From Zhongshania aliphaticivorans (lineage in GTDB: Bacteria > Pseudomonadota > Gammaproteobacteria > Pseudomonadales > Spongiibacteraceae): 64,000 bases of DNA. Positions 55,705-64,000 of the stretch are shown in pieces (position 1 is the first letter of the stretch; the number at the start of each line of letters is the position of its first letter). Where the stretch lies: NCBI RefSeq assembly GCF_902705875.1, contig NZ_CACSIK010000003.1, forward strand, positions 200,407 through 264,406, read 5' to 3'. The notes under the pieces are model-generated. The model did not search any database. It had not been told where the DNA came from and was given only the letters and a program-made list of their open reading frames with translations. Both the position numbers and the translations under genes were made by a program.

Positions 55705-56937
55705 TTATACCCGTCGCTTTTGAAACGCGAGCGACCCCAATGAACCAAAGGTTTTCAGTACCGATATCCATTCAGAAAGATTCGGTTTCGGGGATTTACC
55801 TTTACCGATGCGTTCTAACTGATGCTCATACCAGGTAATATCCAGCATAACCATCGCATCTAAGGCTTTAATCCCAGTACTCAGGGTTGGGAGTTTTATC
55901 GCATGCTTATCGCTGGCAGTCAGTTTATTCCCAAGATCAGGGTCTAAGGCCAAGGGTCTTGCGATACCAATCATATCTGCTGCGCCAGACGCAATAGCAC
56001 TATTCATGGCGGCGGCAGATCTAAAACCACCAGTTACCACAAGCGGTACACTCATAAGCTGTTGAGCTTTTTCGGCGTAATCTAAGAAGTAAGCCTCACG
56101 TTTTAATGTGCTTTCCGACGCCCCTTCCCCAACCATACTGGGATTTTCATAGTTGCCGCCAGATATCTCGATTAAATCTATGCCTTCACTTTGCAGCGCT
56201 TTAATAACCTCTATCGAGTCGCCTTCATCAAATCCACCCTTTTGAAAATCGGCAGAATTTAACTTCACTGCAACGGCAAAATCGTCACCGACGGTAGCAC
56301 GTATTGCACGGTAAATTTCCAATAAAAATCGCATACGATTTTCTAGACTACCACCCCACTGGTCGTCGCGACGATTATGATGCGGCGATAAAAATTGATT
56401 CACTAAATAGCCGTGCGCACTATGAATTTGAACACCAGTAAACCCACATTCTTTCGCTTTGCCACTAGCCCAGGCAAACTGAGAAATAATATTGAGGATT
56501 TCTGCTTCTGTTAAAGCACGAGGACATTTAAAACCGCTCTCTAAACCATTACCAAGTGGCACCGCAGAGGGAGCAACAGGCTCTTTACTTAAAAAGCTCG
56601 GCACTTGCTTACCTGGGTGATTCAACTGCATCCAAAGGTGTGTATTGTTTTGCGTTCCGGCTACAGCCCAACGCTTAAACAAAGACAAGTCTGAGCTTTG
56701 GTCTAACACCACATTTCGTGGCTCACCCAAAGCGTCTCGGCCTAACATGACATTACCAGTAACAAGTAAGCCGGTACCACCTTTTGCCCAAGCCTCGTAA
56801 AGCTTAATCAGTTCTTCTGTGGGTGCATTGTGCTTATCTGCAAGCTGCTCACTCATCGCCGACTTAAACAAACGATTTTTTATCACCGCCTTCTCAGCAA
56901 TATTAATTTCACTTTCTACTGTAGATGTTAATGACAC
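55705..56937 (-). CDS. NADH:flavin oxidoreductase (Old Yellow Enzyme family)
   Basis: 410 aa from a GTG with GCGGGG upstream. KNRLFKSAMSEQLADKHN, LWMQLNHPGKQVP, GVQIHSAHGYLVNQFLSPHH, RRDDQWGGSLENRMRFLLEI and IGIARPLALDP are the OYE core, with H-x-x-H. The C-terminal extension of about 60 residues is typical of the longer subgroup. It reduces an activated C=C or nitro group. It stands alone between the MalT-like gene and module B. Confidence 0.9.
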   Translation of the reverse strand: MSLTSTVESEINIAEKAVIKNRLFKSAMSEQLADKHNAPTEELIKLYEAWAKGGTGLLVTGNVMLGRDALGEPRNVVLDQSSDLSLFKRWAVAGTQNNTHLWMQLNHPGKQVPSFLSKEPVAPSAVPLGNGLESGFKCPRALTEAEILNIISQFAWASGKAKECGFTGVQIHSAHGYLVNQFLSPHHNRRDDQWGGSLENRMRFLLEIYRAIRATVGDDFAVAVKLNSADFQKGGFDEGDSIEVIKALQSEGIDLIEISGGNYENPSMVGEGASESTLKREAYFLDYAEKAQQLMSVPLVVTGGFRSAAAMNSAIASGAADMIGIARPLALDPDLGNKLTASDKHAIKLPTLSTGIKALDAMVMLDITWYEHQLERIGKGKSPKPNLSEWISVLKTFGSLGSLAFQKRRV

Positions 56938-57081
56938 GTTGATCCCCGCTTGAATTATGTATTATTAATATTTTATAAGCTCACAATGTAACATTTTGTA
57001 CGCCTGTCCACCTTACAATTACGAAGAAATTGATGGTAGACAGATAATGATGCGCTGCTAACCGCAGCGCATTGAAAATGC

Positions 57082-57966
57082 TCATCCATTTATCGCTTCA
57101 ATGGGGCGTCGACTCCAAATACCAATTATTGGGGTATCTTGAGCACGAAGAATGGGTTCAATTTCTCTGTGTAAAGTATGGTAGCGATAAAACGGCACCC
57201 GAGGAAAAAGGTGGTGAATGGAGTGAAGGTTCTGCCCCAACCAGACCCACTCAAAAGGCCGCATCCAAATAGGCATAATCAAGCTACTGGTGTTTTGATA
57301 ACGCTTGGTATTGTCGTAAGGAAAATGGGGGCGGTAGGCAAACCAGTACGCGGTAAACATACCACCACCGAGATAACCAAGAAGAACCACCGTCGCAATA
57401 CCTGGCTGATCAATCAATGAAATGATTAACACCCGCCAAGAAATCGATATCGCCACCTCCACAATATAAGTAATTCGCTCTTTAATTTGCGCAGACTGCC
57501 AATTATTTATTAGAAAAAACGCATTCTGTACATAAAAGAACTTAAAGGTTGTGGCTATGACACCCCATAAACCGGTTCGCATACCGCTGATAATGAAATC
57601 AGGGTCCTGCCCCTCGATATTAGTAAAACGATGATGAGTAAAGTGCTCATGCTTATGTGAGTTGTACGGCACGCCAATAATAGGCGCAACAAGATAACCA
57701 CAGGCGTTATTTATCCACTGTAGCTTTGGATTACTACCATGAATATTACCGTGAACCGCCTCGTGAAGCGGCGTGTAAGACATATAAGTCAGAATAGCAA
57801 TGATTGGTGTTGCTACCCACGCAGACATCACACCATTAACAAAAAGCGCCAAAACCGCGATAAACAGGCCGCAAACAAGTAGGGTAAGTATTATCGTCAA
57901 CCACGCCATTTTTCCGATATAATTCCTCGCAATGCCGAGGGCTTCTCGATTCAGTTCTGCATTCAT
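57082..57966 (-). CDS. membrane fatty-acid desaturase/hydroxylase family protein (module B)
   Basis: 294 aa. Histidine boxes HEAVHG, HKHEHFTHH and HSIHHLFPRVPFYRYH, with four or more hydrophobic segments. A close paralogue of 2107-3006 across the whole length, including TPLHEAVHGNIHGS and YWFAYRPHFPYDNTKRYQN. It is divergent from the AraC at 58116 with a conserved 27-bp box between. Same caveats on substrate. Confidence 0.87.
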   Translation of the reverse strand: MNAELNREALGIARNYIGKMAWLTIILTLLVCGLFIAVLALFVNGVMSAWVATPIIAILTYMSYTPLHEAVHGNIHGSNPKLQWINNACGYLVAPIIGVPYNSHKHEHFTHHRFTNIEGQDPDFIISGMRTGLWGVIATTFKFFYVQNAFFLINNWQSAQIKERITYIVEVAISISWRVLIISLIDQPGIATVVLLGYLGGGMFTAYWFAYRPHFPYDNTKRYQNTSSLIMPIWMRPFEWVWLGQNLHSIHHLFPRVPFYRYHTLHREIEPILRAQDTPIIGIWSRRPIEAING

Positions 57967-58048
57967 CGTTTTTACCTTATCACTATTGACCGAATGAATT
58001 ATTTAGCAATACTGTACGGCATCGCTGCAAAGCACATCAGGGCCGCTT

Positions 58049-58075
58049 TGTCCTTTAGCTCGGCAAATATGGCCA
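58049..58075. promoter_or_regulatory. conserved 27-bp box (copy B)
   Basis: TGTCCTTT start, GC, CGG and TATGGCCA end, matching 22 of 27 positions of 3080-3106. It sits between the module B desaturase and AraC genes, in the equivalent position. Candidate AraC operator. Confidence 0.6.
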
Positions 58076-58115
58076 TAAGGTTCTTCACCGCACAACAAAT
58101 AACAAATTAGGCAAT

Positions 58116-59138
58116 ATGATGGGCAATACCAGAAATCTGCTTAGACCCGTCGCTATCAGTAAAGTGATGATTAACTTTGCTACCAATGAGGGGGTAGACC
58201 TAGATACCTGCTTGCTCGGCTCCGGCATCACAGAAGACATGCTGAATGATGGCAGCGCACTAATCGAAACCGAGCAGGAAATGCGGCTTATAGAAAACCT
58301 CATGCTAGCCCTACCTCATATTCCAACATTGGGATTTAGAATGGGCCTCAGCTACTCAATCGCAACATTTGGCATATGGGGCTTTACTCTTCGCACCTGT
58401 AGAACACTGCAAGATGCCCTTCACACCGCGCTGCGTTTTTTACCCTTGAGCACTGCCTATTGCGAATTAAGCTCTTTTAAACAAGACGGTTATTTCTACC
58501 TGCAAATGGACCCGCAATCGATTCCCTCTCATCTCCGACAATTTCTATTGGAACGAGATATGGCTGCTAGCATCGCCATCGTAAAAGAGCTTAGCCTGAA
58601 TGAAGTGCAATCTATTAATATTGAATTTACTGGTGCACCAATTGAGGAGACTGAATTTATAGCGGCAACGTGCAACACCACACCGCGATTTCAAAGCACA
58701 ATGAATGCCCTTAAGTTGCCCAGCAAATACGCAGATAAGCCGCTCCCCACCTACGATAGCAACCTTGCAAGAATGCTCACTGATCAGTGCGCCCGCCAAC
58801 TACGCCAACGCCAATCAGGCGGCACCGCCGAACGTGTTAGACAACAGATTTTAGGCAATTTAGGTTTAAGCGCCTCCCTTGACGATGCCGCAGCGGCTCT
58901 CATCATGTCTAGCCGTACGCTTCGTCGCAAATTGGACGCTGAACAGACAAGCTTTCGCGCTATTGTCGAAGAAGAACGCAAGCAAATGGCCTATCAGCTG
59001 TTGACCGATAGTGACATGAAACTTGAAGAACTCGCTGCACATTTGGGCTATACCGACACCAGCAGCTTTACCCGAGCGTTTCGGCGCTGGAATGGTGGCT
59101 CACCAAGTGATTACCGACTATCCAACCGCGACAGCTAA
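58116..59138 (+). CDS. AraC-family transcriptional regulator (module B)
   Basis: 340 aa. A close paralogue of the regulator at 3139 (LLRPVAISKVMINFAT, IATFGIWGFTLRTCRTLQDA, LGYTDTSSFTRAFRRWN). The sensing domain differs most at about 175-205, where ligand specificity could lie. It probably controls the divergent desaturase through the shared box. Confidence 0.92.
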   Translation: MMGNTRNLLRPVAISKVMINFATNEGVDLDTCLLGSGITEDMLNDGSALIETEQEMRLIENLMLALPHIPTLGFRMGLSYSIATFGIWGFTLRTCRTLQDALHTALRFLPLSTAYCELSSFKQDGYFYLQMDPQSIPSHLRQFLLERDMAASIAIVKELSLNEVQSINIEFTGAPIEETEFIAATCNTTPRFQSTMNALKLPSKYADKPLPTYDSNLARMLTDQCARQLRQRQSGGTAERVRQQILGNLGLSASLDDAAAALIMSSRTLRRKLDAEQTSFRAIVEEERKQMAYQLLTDSDMKLEELAAHLGYTDTSSFTRAFRRWNGGSPSDYRLSNRDS

Positions 59139-59384
59139 CACCCTAGTCAATTACCCCAAATAACCACGTATCAGCCTCAAACTAACAATATTGCCTGTTA
59201 ATAAGATTAATGCCTGTGAGTTATGACCGTGGGCTATAGACGAAGCTTTATCCACTCGGTATATTCAAAGGTATAGCTTAGATACTGACCACCAAAACAA
59301 TAAATACCAGAGCTTTTCACCATCTTAACTAGCGGTGGTTGCGAAAATAAAAATCAAAACTTTACGTTACGCAGATTGATATCA

Positions 59385-60422
59385 ATGACAAGCGGACCCG
59401 AAGAGAGACGCTCCTTACAAGCACCCATATTTCCGATAGCCTTACTGGATTTGGCCGAAAATTATTACGCCAGTCGAAAGCTAAATAAATCGGCACTTTA
59501 CCAGCGCTGCAAAATCAACGCTGATCAAATTTCCCGCGCTGAGCTACATATTTCCGAATGGCAATTTCGAGAGATTCTGCGTTGCTGTCAAGACATTGCT
59601 CATCCTGGCTTACCACTATCAGTACAGCTTGCTGAATTCATCCCCATCACACTCCCCGGTGGCATGTTTGGCTTAGCGTTATTTACTGCGAAAGATATAA
59701 ATCACGCATTAGAAGTTGTCATTGATTTTGCCCACACCGTCATGCCCGCCTATCACTTTGAAGGGTTAAATGTCGGCAATCAGTACCATGTGATTCTAAA
59801 GCCCGCCATAGACTTTGGCGACACCCAATATTTACTTGACGAAGCGGTGTCCGGCTACATATTAAATCTTAGGCATTTCACCCATTTTAGTGATCCCGCT
59901 ATTCAAGTTCACCTTACCCACGAACCGCTTGGCGATACCAGCGCATACGAAAATCATTTTCAGGCAAAATATTTATTTTCTAAAAAGTCGATTCGCATTA
60001 TTTTTGAAAAGCATCACCTGACACAACTGCTCCACACACGCAATCAAGCCACATTCAACGAGGTCTATTGCAACCTAAAAGGCGCGGCTACTTCACCCTC
60101 AGAGTTAACAACAAGCTGTAAAGTACGGAAGAGTCTACAACTACGCCTAGCAGATGGTCTATCGACCAGCATTTGCCAGATTGCAGAACAAATGAACATT
60201 TCCGAGCGCACCCTGGCTCGGCGCTTACATCAAGAAGACAGTTCGTTTGCAGAAATCAAACAACAGGTTTCTTTTAATTATGCCAAATTACTTTTAGAAA
60301 ACACCGAATATCCAATCTGTAAGATTGCAAAAATTTGCGGCTATAATAATGATTCTAATTTTTCACGCGCTTTTAAAAGCGCCAGCGGGCAAACCCCAAA
60401 ACAATTCAGAAGCAATCAATAG
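59385..60422 (+). CDS. AraC-family transcriptional regulator
   Basis: About 345 aa from the ATG at 59385 (a TTG at 59376 is possible). OruR-like sensing region and a C-terminal HTH (MNISERTLARRLHQEDSSF, IAKICGYNNDSNFSRAFKSASG). It is convergent with the CYP153 operon of module B and could regulate it. It has no counterpart in module A, where the alpha/beta hydrolase sits instead. Confidence 0.88.
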   Translation: MTSGPEERRSLQAPIFPIALLDLAENYYASRKLNKSALYQRCKINADQISRAELHISEWQFREILRCCQDIAHPGLPLSVQLAEFIPITLPGGMFGLALFTAKDINHALEVVIDFAHTVMPAYHFEGLNVGNQYHVILKPAIDFGDTQYLLDEAVSGYILNLRHFTHFSDPAIQVHLTHEPLGDTSAYENHFQAKYLFSKKSIRIIFEKHHLTQLLHTRNQATFNEVYCNLKGAATSPSELTTSCKVRKSLQLRLADGLSTSICQIAEQMNISERTLARRLHQEDSSFAEIKQQVSFNYAKLLLENTEYPICKIAKICGYNNDSNFSRAFKSASGQTPKQFRSNQ

Positions 60423-60520
60423 CGATAAACACCCCCTCGGTAAACCTCATATATACCCATCCAATTCTTGAGCAATACAAGGCCTACCCAGGAGCCTTTG
60501 TCGTAACATATAAATTATAA

Positions 60521-61798
60521 TTACGCCGCTTTAGGGGTGAGCTTAACTTGCATTGACGAATAACCGTTTACAAAATTAGAGTGTACCCGCTCTGGCTCCT
60601 CCATAACCTTAACATCGTCAAAACGCTTCAATATTTCTTCCCAGGTAATCCGTAGCTGCATCTCGCCTAAACGGTTACCCATACAGCGATGAATACCAAA
60701 ACCGAAGGAGAGGTGATGACGCGCATTGGCTCTATCGATAATAACTTGATTAGGATTATCAATAACACGTTCATCGCGGTTTCCTGAGGCATACCACATC
60801 ACCACTTTATCGCCTTTCTTGATCAGTTTTCCGCCTAGCTCAATATCACGCTTGGCAATGCGGCGCATATGCGACAATGGCGTTTGCCAGCGAATTATTT
60901 CCGATACCATATTGGGAATAAGTTTTGGATTAGCACGTAATTTGGCAAATTGATCAGGAAATTTATTCATTGCCAACACGCTACCAGTAATTGAATTTCG
61001 GGTCGTATCATTACCACCCACAATCAACAATCCGAGGTTACCCATAAACTCTTCGGGGCGCGTTATCATATCCCGCGTGTCTTCATTGGATTCCATTAAA
61101 CTAATTAAATCAAAGTTGACTGGACTTCCGGCTTTGCGCGACGCCGCCTTTTGTTTCCACAACGTGGTAAAGCTATTGACCATATCGTTCAATGCAGCAA
61201 AACGCTCTTCTGGCTCAGCGGTCCCCCCTGAAAGCTCTGGTGCACCCGTGGCCATATCTGACCAGTAAACCAGTTTGTGACGTTCTTCATAGGGAAAATC
61301 AAAAATGGTTGCCAACATTTGTGATGTAAGCTCCATAGACACACTCGACACCCAATCAAAGCTTTTTCCTACCGGGAGCTGATCTAGAATCGCACTAATG
61401 CGTTCACGAATCAGGTCCTCCATTGCAGCAAGGTTTCGCGGCGCGACCACAGACTGCACCGCCGCGCGCTGTTCGTCGTGCTTGGGTGGATCCATGGAAA
61501 TAAAATTCGTAATGGGTATTGTTTTGTCTGGATCACCAATCATTATAAATGGCTCAGACGAAAACACCTCGTGATTGGTATCTACTGCAACAATATCCTC
61601 GAAACGAGTTATTGACCAAAACGGACCAAAGGGACTGTCTTTTAGATAATGAACAGGATCCTCGTCTCGTACGCGCTGAAAATATTCTTCCCATCGATTT
61701 TGTGAAAACAAATAGGGATCGCTTAGATTGATATCTTCTAACGGCAAGCTATACGCATCAGCTAAGCTAGGTTCATCTGTCAATACTGGGTCTATCAT
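60521..61798 (-). CDS. cytochrome P450, CYP153-type alkane hydroxylase (module B)
   Basis: 425 aa. I-helix LIVGGNDTTRNSITGS, ExxR in SEIIRWQTPL, heme ligand Cys372 in FGFGIHRCMGN. Like module A it carries SPFGPFWSITRFEDI and KKGDKVVMWYASGNRDE, but it lacks the N-terminal extension of about 35 residues. It is 26 bases downstream of its ferredoxin. It is a terminal hydroxylase of the same family, likely with a different chain-length preference, though that is not readable from the sequence. Confidence 0.95.
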   Translation of the reverse strand: MIDPVLTDEPSLADAYSLPLEDINLSDPYLFSQNRWEEYFQRVRDEDPVHYLKDSPFGPFWSITRFEDIVAVDTNHEVFSSEPFIMIGDPDKTIPITNFISMDPPKHDEQRAAVQSVVAPRNLAAMEDLIRERISAILDQLPVGKSFDWVSSVSMELTSQMLATIFDFPYEERHKLVYWSDMATGAPELSGGTAEPEERFAALNDMVNSFTTLWKQKAASRKAGSPVNFDLISLMESNEDTRDMITRPEEFMGNLGLLIVGGNDTTRNSITGSVLAMNKFPDQFAKLRANPKLIPNMVSEIIRWQTPLSHMRRIAKRDIELGGKLIKKGDKVVMWYASGNRDERVIDNPNQVIIDRANARHHLSFGFGIHRCMGNRLGEMQLRITWEEILKRFDDVKVMEEPERVHSNFVNGYSSMQVKLTPKAA

Positions 61799-61824
61799 CG
61801 CTTTACTCCAATTATTATTGTGTT

Positions 61825-62145
61825 TTACATTTGAAACTCAGGTAGTTTCACGATCATGCCATCCATATCGGCCTGAACCGTGATTTGGCATGCTAGGCGA
61901 GAGCACTCATCATGTTCTGGCGTCATCTCTAGCATCAGCGATTCACTCTCGCTTGGCGTTTCGACCTTGCTCAGCCACGCCTGATCAAGCTTTACATGAC
62001 ACGTGCCACAGGCACAGGAACCACCACAATCCGCATCGATACCCGGTACGAAATTCTCTATGGCAGCCTGCATTAGGCTAGAACCCTGCTGAACGCTTAC
62101 CCGGTGCTCTTCACCGTTAAACTCAACAAACGTTAGATTAATCAC
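61825..62145 (-). CDS. [2Fe-2S] ferredoxin (module B)
   Basis: 106 aa from a GTG with AAGGAG upstream. Ligands Cys40, Cys46, Cys49 (DCGGSCACGTCH) and Cys86 (RLACQI); ends LPEFQM like module A. First gene of the operon with CYP153 and its likely reductant. Confidence 0.95.
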   Translation of the reverse strand: MINLTFVEFNGEEHRVSVQQGSSLMQAAIENFVPGIDADCGGSCACGTCHVKLDQAWLSKVETPSESESLMLEMTPEHDECSRLACQITVQADMDGMIVKLPEFQM

Positions 62146-62666
62146 AGCTTCTTCTCCTTATCATTATTTTGTCTCAATGCTTACTGTGATTAGCGTAACG
62201 GGGTTGGCGTTATCATTTTTGGACTAAAACCATTCATTTCAAGACAACAAGCTTGTTATTTTAGCTATCACTCCCTTCTTCCACCCCTTAGATCATTGGG
62301 CTACTGCGACAAGCTCATTCAATCTCAACCTGATATTTTAAGCAGCACAGTACCTCAACTCCCTTTGATGCACCGTGGTGCAAGAACCTAACGGTCGCAC
62401 TTAGAGGGTGCGCCTCGGTATCGCACGTAATAAGAATCATATTCATTCATAAAAATTTACTAGTATTCCCACCGCATCATTACATTATTGTAAATTTCAC
62501 TTTGCGCTATAAGTAAACCGTTAGAAGCCCTGTTATCCCGTTAAAAACATCCCGACAGAATCATCCACCACCTACATGGCGTAAAGATTGCTTTCTTCAA
62601 TGCCCAACAAATCATGGCAAGTATCTTTATCTTGCATTTCGATGTTATGTATTACGGAGAAATTAA
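62146..62666. other. divergent intergenic region, no gene seen
   Basis: About 520 bases between the ferredoxin and the lipoprotein gene. Promoters for both are expected. No hairpin with a T-run and no coding frame with a plausible start was found. Confidence 0.5.
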
Positions 62667-64000
62667 ATGCGCCATATTTTAGTTGTTGGCTGCTTAAGTG
62701 CTTTATTATCAGCCTGTGGTGGTAGCGGTGGATCTTCAAACACCACGCCTCAAGATGATAATTCAAATTATGGCCCCGAGGCCACCGGTCAACTTATCGA
62801 CTCACCAGTAAAGGGTATATTTTACTCCGTAGACCCAAGTCAAACAGCCAGTGCAAACCTGCCTCTGACTGACGCCCTAGGCAACTTCGAATACCTAGAA
62901 GGGCAAACAATTTCGTTCTTTTTGGGCTCACTAAAGATTGGCTCTGCTATTGCTCAGCCAGCGATTACCCTAGATGACTTACTTGGCAGCGGCAACGCCA
63001 TAACAAATTTAGCGCGGGTTCTACTCACCCTAGATGAAGACAGTAACCCGGATAATGGCATTAGCCTTTCCCCTGCAGTCATCGACAAAACCCTTACGCT
63101 CAACATGACCTTGACTGACTTAGAGGTCGACCCCGCTAATTTTGAAGAAAGCGATGCCAGCGCATTTGCCCAAGCGGCCAATGAAGATAACCGCCCCTTA
63201 GTCACCGCCGCCGAAGCTGATGCTCACTTAGAAAAAACCCGAAAAGATCTGTCCGATGGTAGCTTTGATTTTGATGGCGGAGCTGACACAGATAACGATG
63301 GCGTGAACGACGCCGTCGATGCCTGCCCTTCTACTGAGGCCGGTTTAAGTGTTGACGCAGACGGCTGCGCCCTCGAAGAAGCAGAGCAAGATAGTGACGC
63401 CGACGGCATCAAAAATGGCAATGACAACTGCCCTGCTGATGCCAATGAGGACCAGCTAGACACCGACAATGATACTCGCGGTGACGCCTGTGATCTCGAC
63501 GACGACAACGATGGCCTCCTCGACAGCGATGAGATAGATAACGGCTCAAACCCTCTCCTTGCTGACTCCGATGCGGATGGCGTTGACGATGGTAATGATG
63601 CCTTTCCCACTGATAACACCGAAACCCAAGACAGCGATGGCGACAGCATTGGCAACAACGCCGACCAGGATGACGACAATGATGGTTTGAGCGACACCGA
63701 CGAACAAGCCCTAGGCACAGATCCACAACGCGCCGACAGCGACAGTGACGGCGTTTCAGATAGCCAAGACGCCTTCCCCACAGACCCGACTGAATCCGCT
63801 GATACCGATAGCGATGGTGTCGGCGATAATAGCGACGCGTTCCCCCAAGACCCCTCAGAAATAAAAGATAGTGACAGTGATGGTGTTGGCGATAACGCCG
63901 ATGCATTTCCTAACGACAGCACTGAAACTGTTGACACTGATGGCGACGGAACTGGCAACAATGCCGATCAAGATGACGACGGCGACGGTCTAAGTGATGC
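62667..64000 (+). CDS. lipoprotein with calcium-binding type-3 repeats, cut by the window end
   Basis: Starts at the ATG at 62667 after ACGGAGAAATTA and is still open at the window edge (444 codons seen). Lipoprotein signal VVGCLSALLSACGG (Cys17). An N-terminal region of about 40-200 without recognised fold precedes repeats from residue 207: D-x-D-x-D-G units such as DTDNDGVNDAVDACP, DSDADGIKNGNDNCP and DSDSDGVGDNADAFP, ten or so in number. These are thrombospondin type-3-like calcium-binding loops found in outer-surface proteins, with cysteines in the first units only. Possible roles are adhesion or substrate binding at the cell surface. Confidence 0.88.
   Translation, partial: MRHILVVGCLSALLSACGGSGGSSNTTPQDDNSNYGPEATGQLIDSPVKGIFYSVDPSQTASANLPLTDALGNFEYLEGQTISFFLGSLKIGSAIAQPAITLDDLLGSGNAITNLARVLLTLDEDSNPDNGISLSPAVIDKTLTLNMTLTDLEVDPANFEESDASAFAQAANEDNRPLVTAAEADAHLEKTRKDLSDGSFDFDGGADTDNDGVNDAVDACPSTEAGLSVDADGCALEEAEQDSDADGIKNGNDNCPADANEDQLDTDNDTRGDACDLDDDNDGLLDSDEIDNGSNPLLADSDADGVDDGNDAFPTDNTETQDSDGDSIGNNADQDDDNDGLSDTDEQALGTDPQRADSDSDGVSDSQDAFPTDPTESADTDSDGVGDNSDAFPQDPSEIKDSDSDGVGDNADAFPNDSTETVDTDGDGTGNNADQDDDGDGLSD

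Noticed and set aside
63224..63961. Long minus-strand open frame of Ser/Pro-rich protein
   Set aside because: It is the antisense of the D-x-D-x-D-G repeat region of the lipoprotein. Repetitive GAC/GAT codons keep the other frames open. No start signal is visible.

Overview
The window looks like a chromosomal stretch of a marine gammaproteobacterium. The proteins resemble those of hydrocarbon- and lipid-degrading oceanic genera such as Spongiibacteraceae (Zhongshania type) and Marinobacter, but that placement is recalled from families and was not tested. It is dominated by oxidative catabolism of aliphatic or alicyclic compounds. There are two CYP153-type terminal alkane hydroxylases each paired with a 2Fe-2S ferredoxin, a third P450, TonB-dependent receptors, aldehyde and alcohol dehydrogenases, an AlkK-like acyl-CoA ligase, Old Yellow Enzymes, SDRs, thioesterases and a luciferase-like monooxygenase cluster. 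At least eleven regulators are present (five AraC, two LysR, and TetR, LuxR/MalT, XRE and response-regulator types).

Layout. 1-2040 is a decayed zone: a frameshifted VbhA-like antitoxin, small unknown ORFs, and tatB/tatC remnants ending beside a perfect 14-bp inverted repeat. 2.1-9.9 kb is alkane module A: membrane desaturase, AraC, alpha/beta hydrolase, CYP153, ferredoxin, TonB receptor. It faces an ALDH, Fe-ADH, small exported protein and AraC unit (10.1-14.7 kb). 14.9-16.8 kb has a membrane protein, two PaaI thioesterases and an acyl-CoA dehydrogenase remnant. 17.0-22.4 kb is an integrase-bearing island with AlpA-like, XRE and a two-component-like pair, ending at an initiator tRNA-fMet. 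22.7-39 kb carries a molybdopterin oxidoreductase broken by one in-frame TAA, a TetR/DAPG-hydrolase-like pair, an MFS/LysR/hydrolase/LysR/OYE group and a YdeP-type oxidoreductase. 39-43.5 kb is a DUF3237, esterase, P450 and acyl-CoA ligase run. 43.9-52.4 kb holds a second TonB receptor, an enoyl-reductase-like MDR, and an SDR/Nudix/LLM monooxygenase/ferredoxin/flavin reductase/SDR group. 52.9-57 kb has a MalT-like LuxR regulator and an OYE homologue. 57.1-62.1 kb is alkane module B (desaturase, two AraC, CYP153, ferredoxin), a diverged copy of module A in the same order and orientation. The window ends inside a calcium-binding type-3-repeat lipoprotein.

Inferred biology: hydrophobic substrates enter through the TonB receptors. 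CYP153 with its ferredoxin hydroxylates a terminal carbon (the ferredoxin reductase is not in this window). Alcohol and aldehyde dehydrogenases oxidise the product, and the AlkK-like ligase delivers it to beta-oxidation. The duplicated desaturase/AraC pairs share a 27-bp promoter box, which points to a common inducible regulatory logic. No CRISPR array, transposase or rRNA gene was seen.
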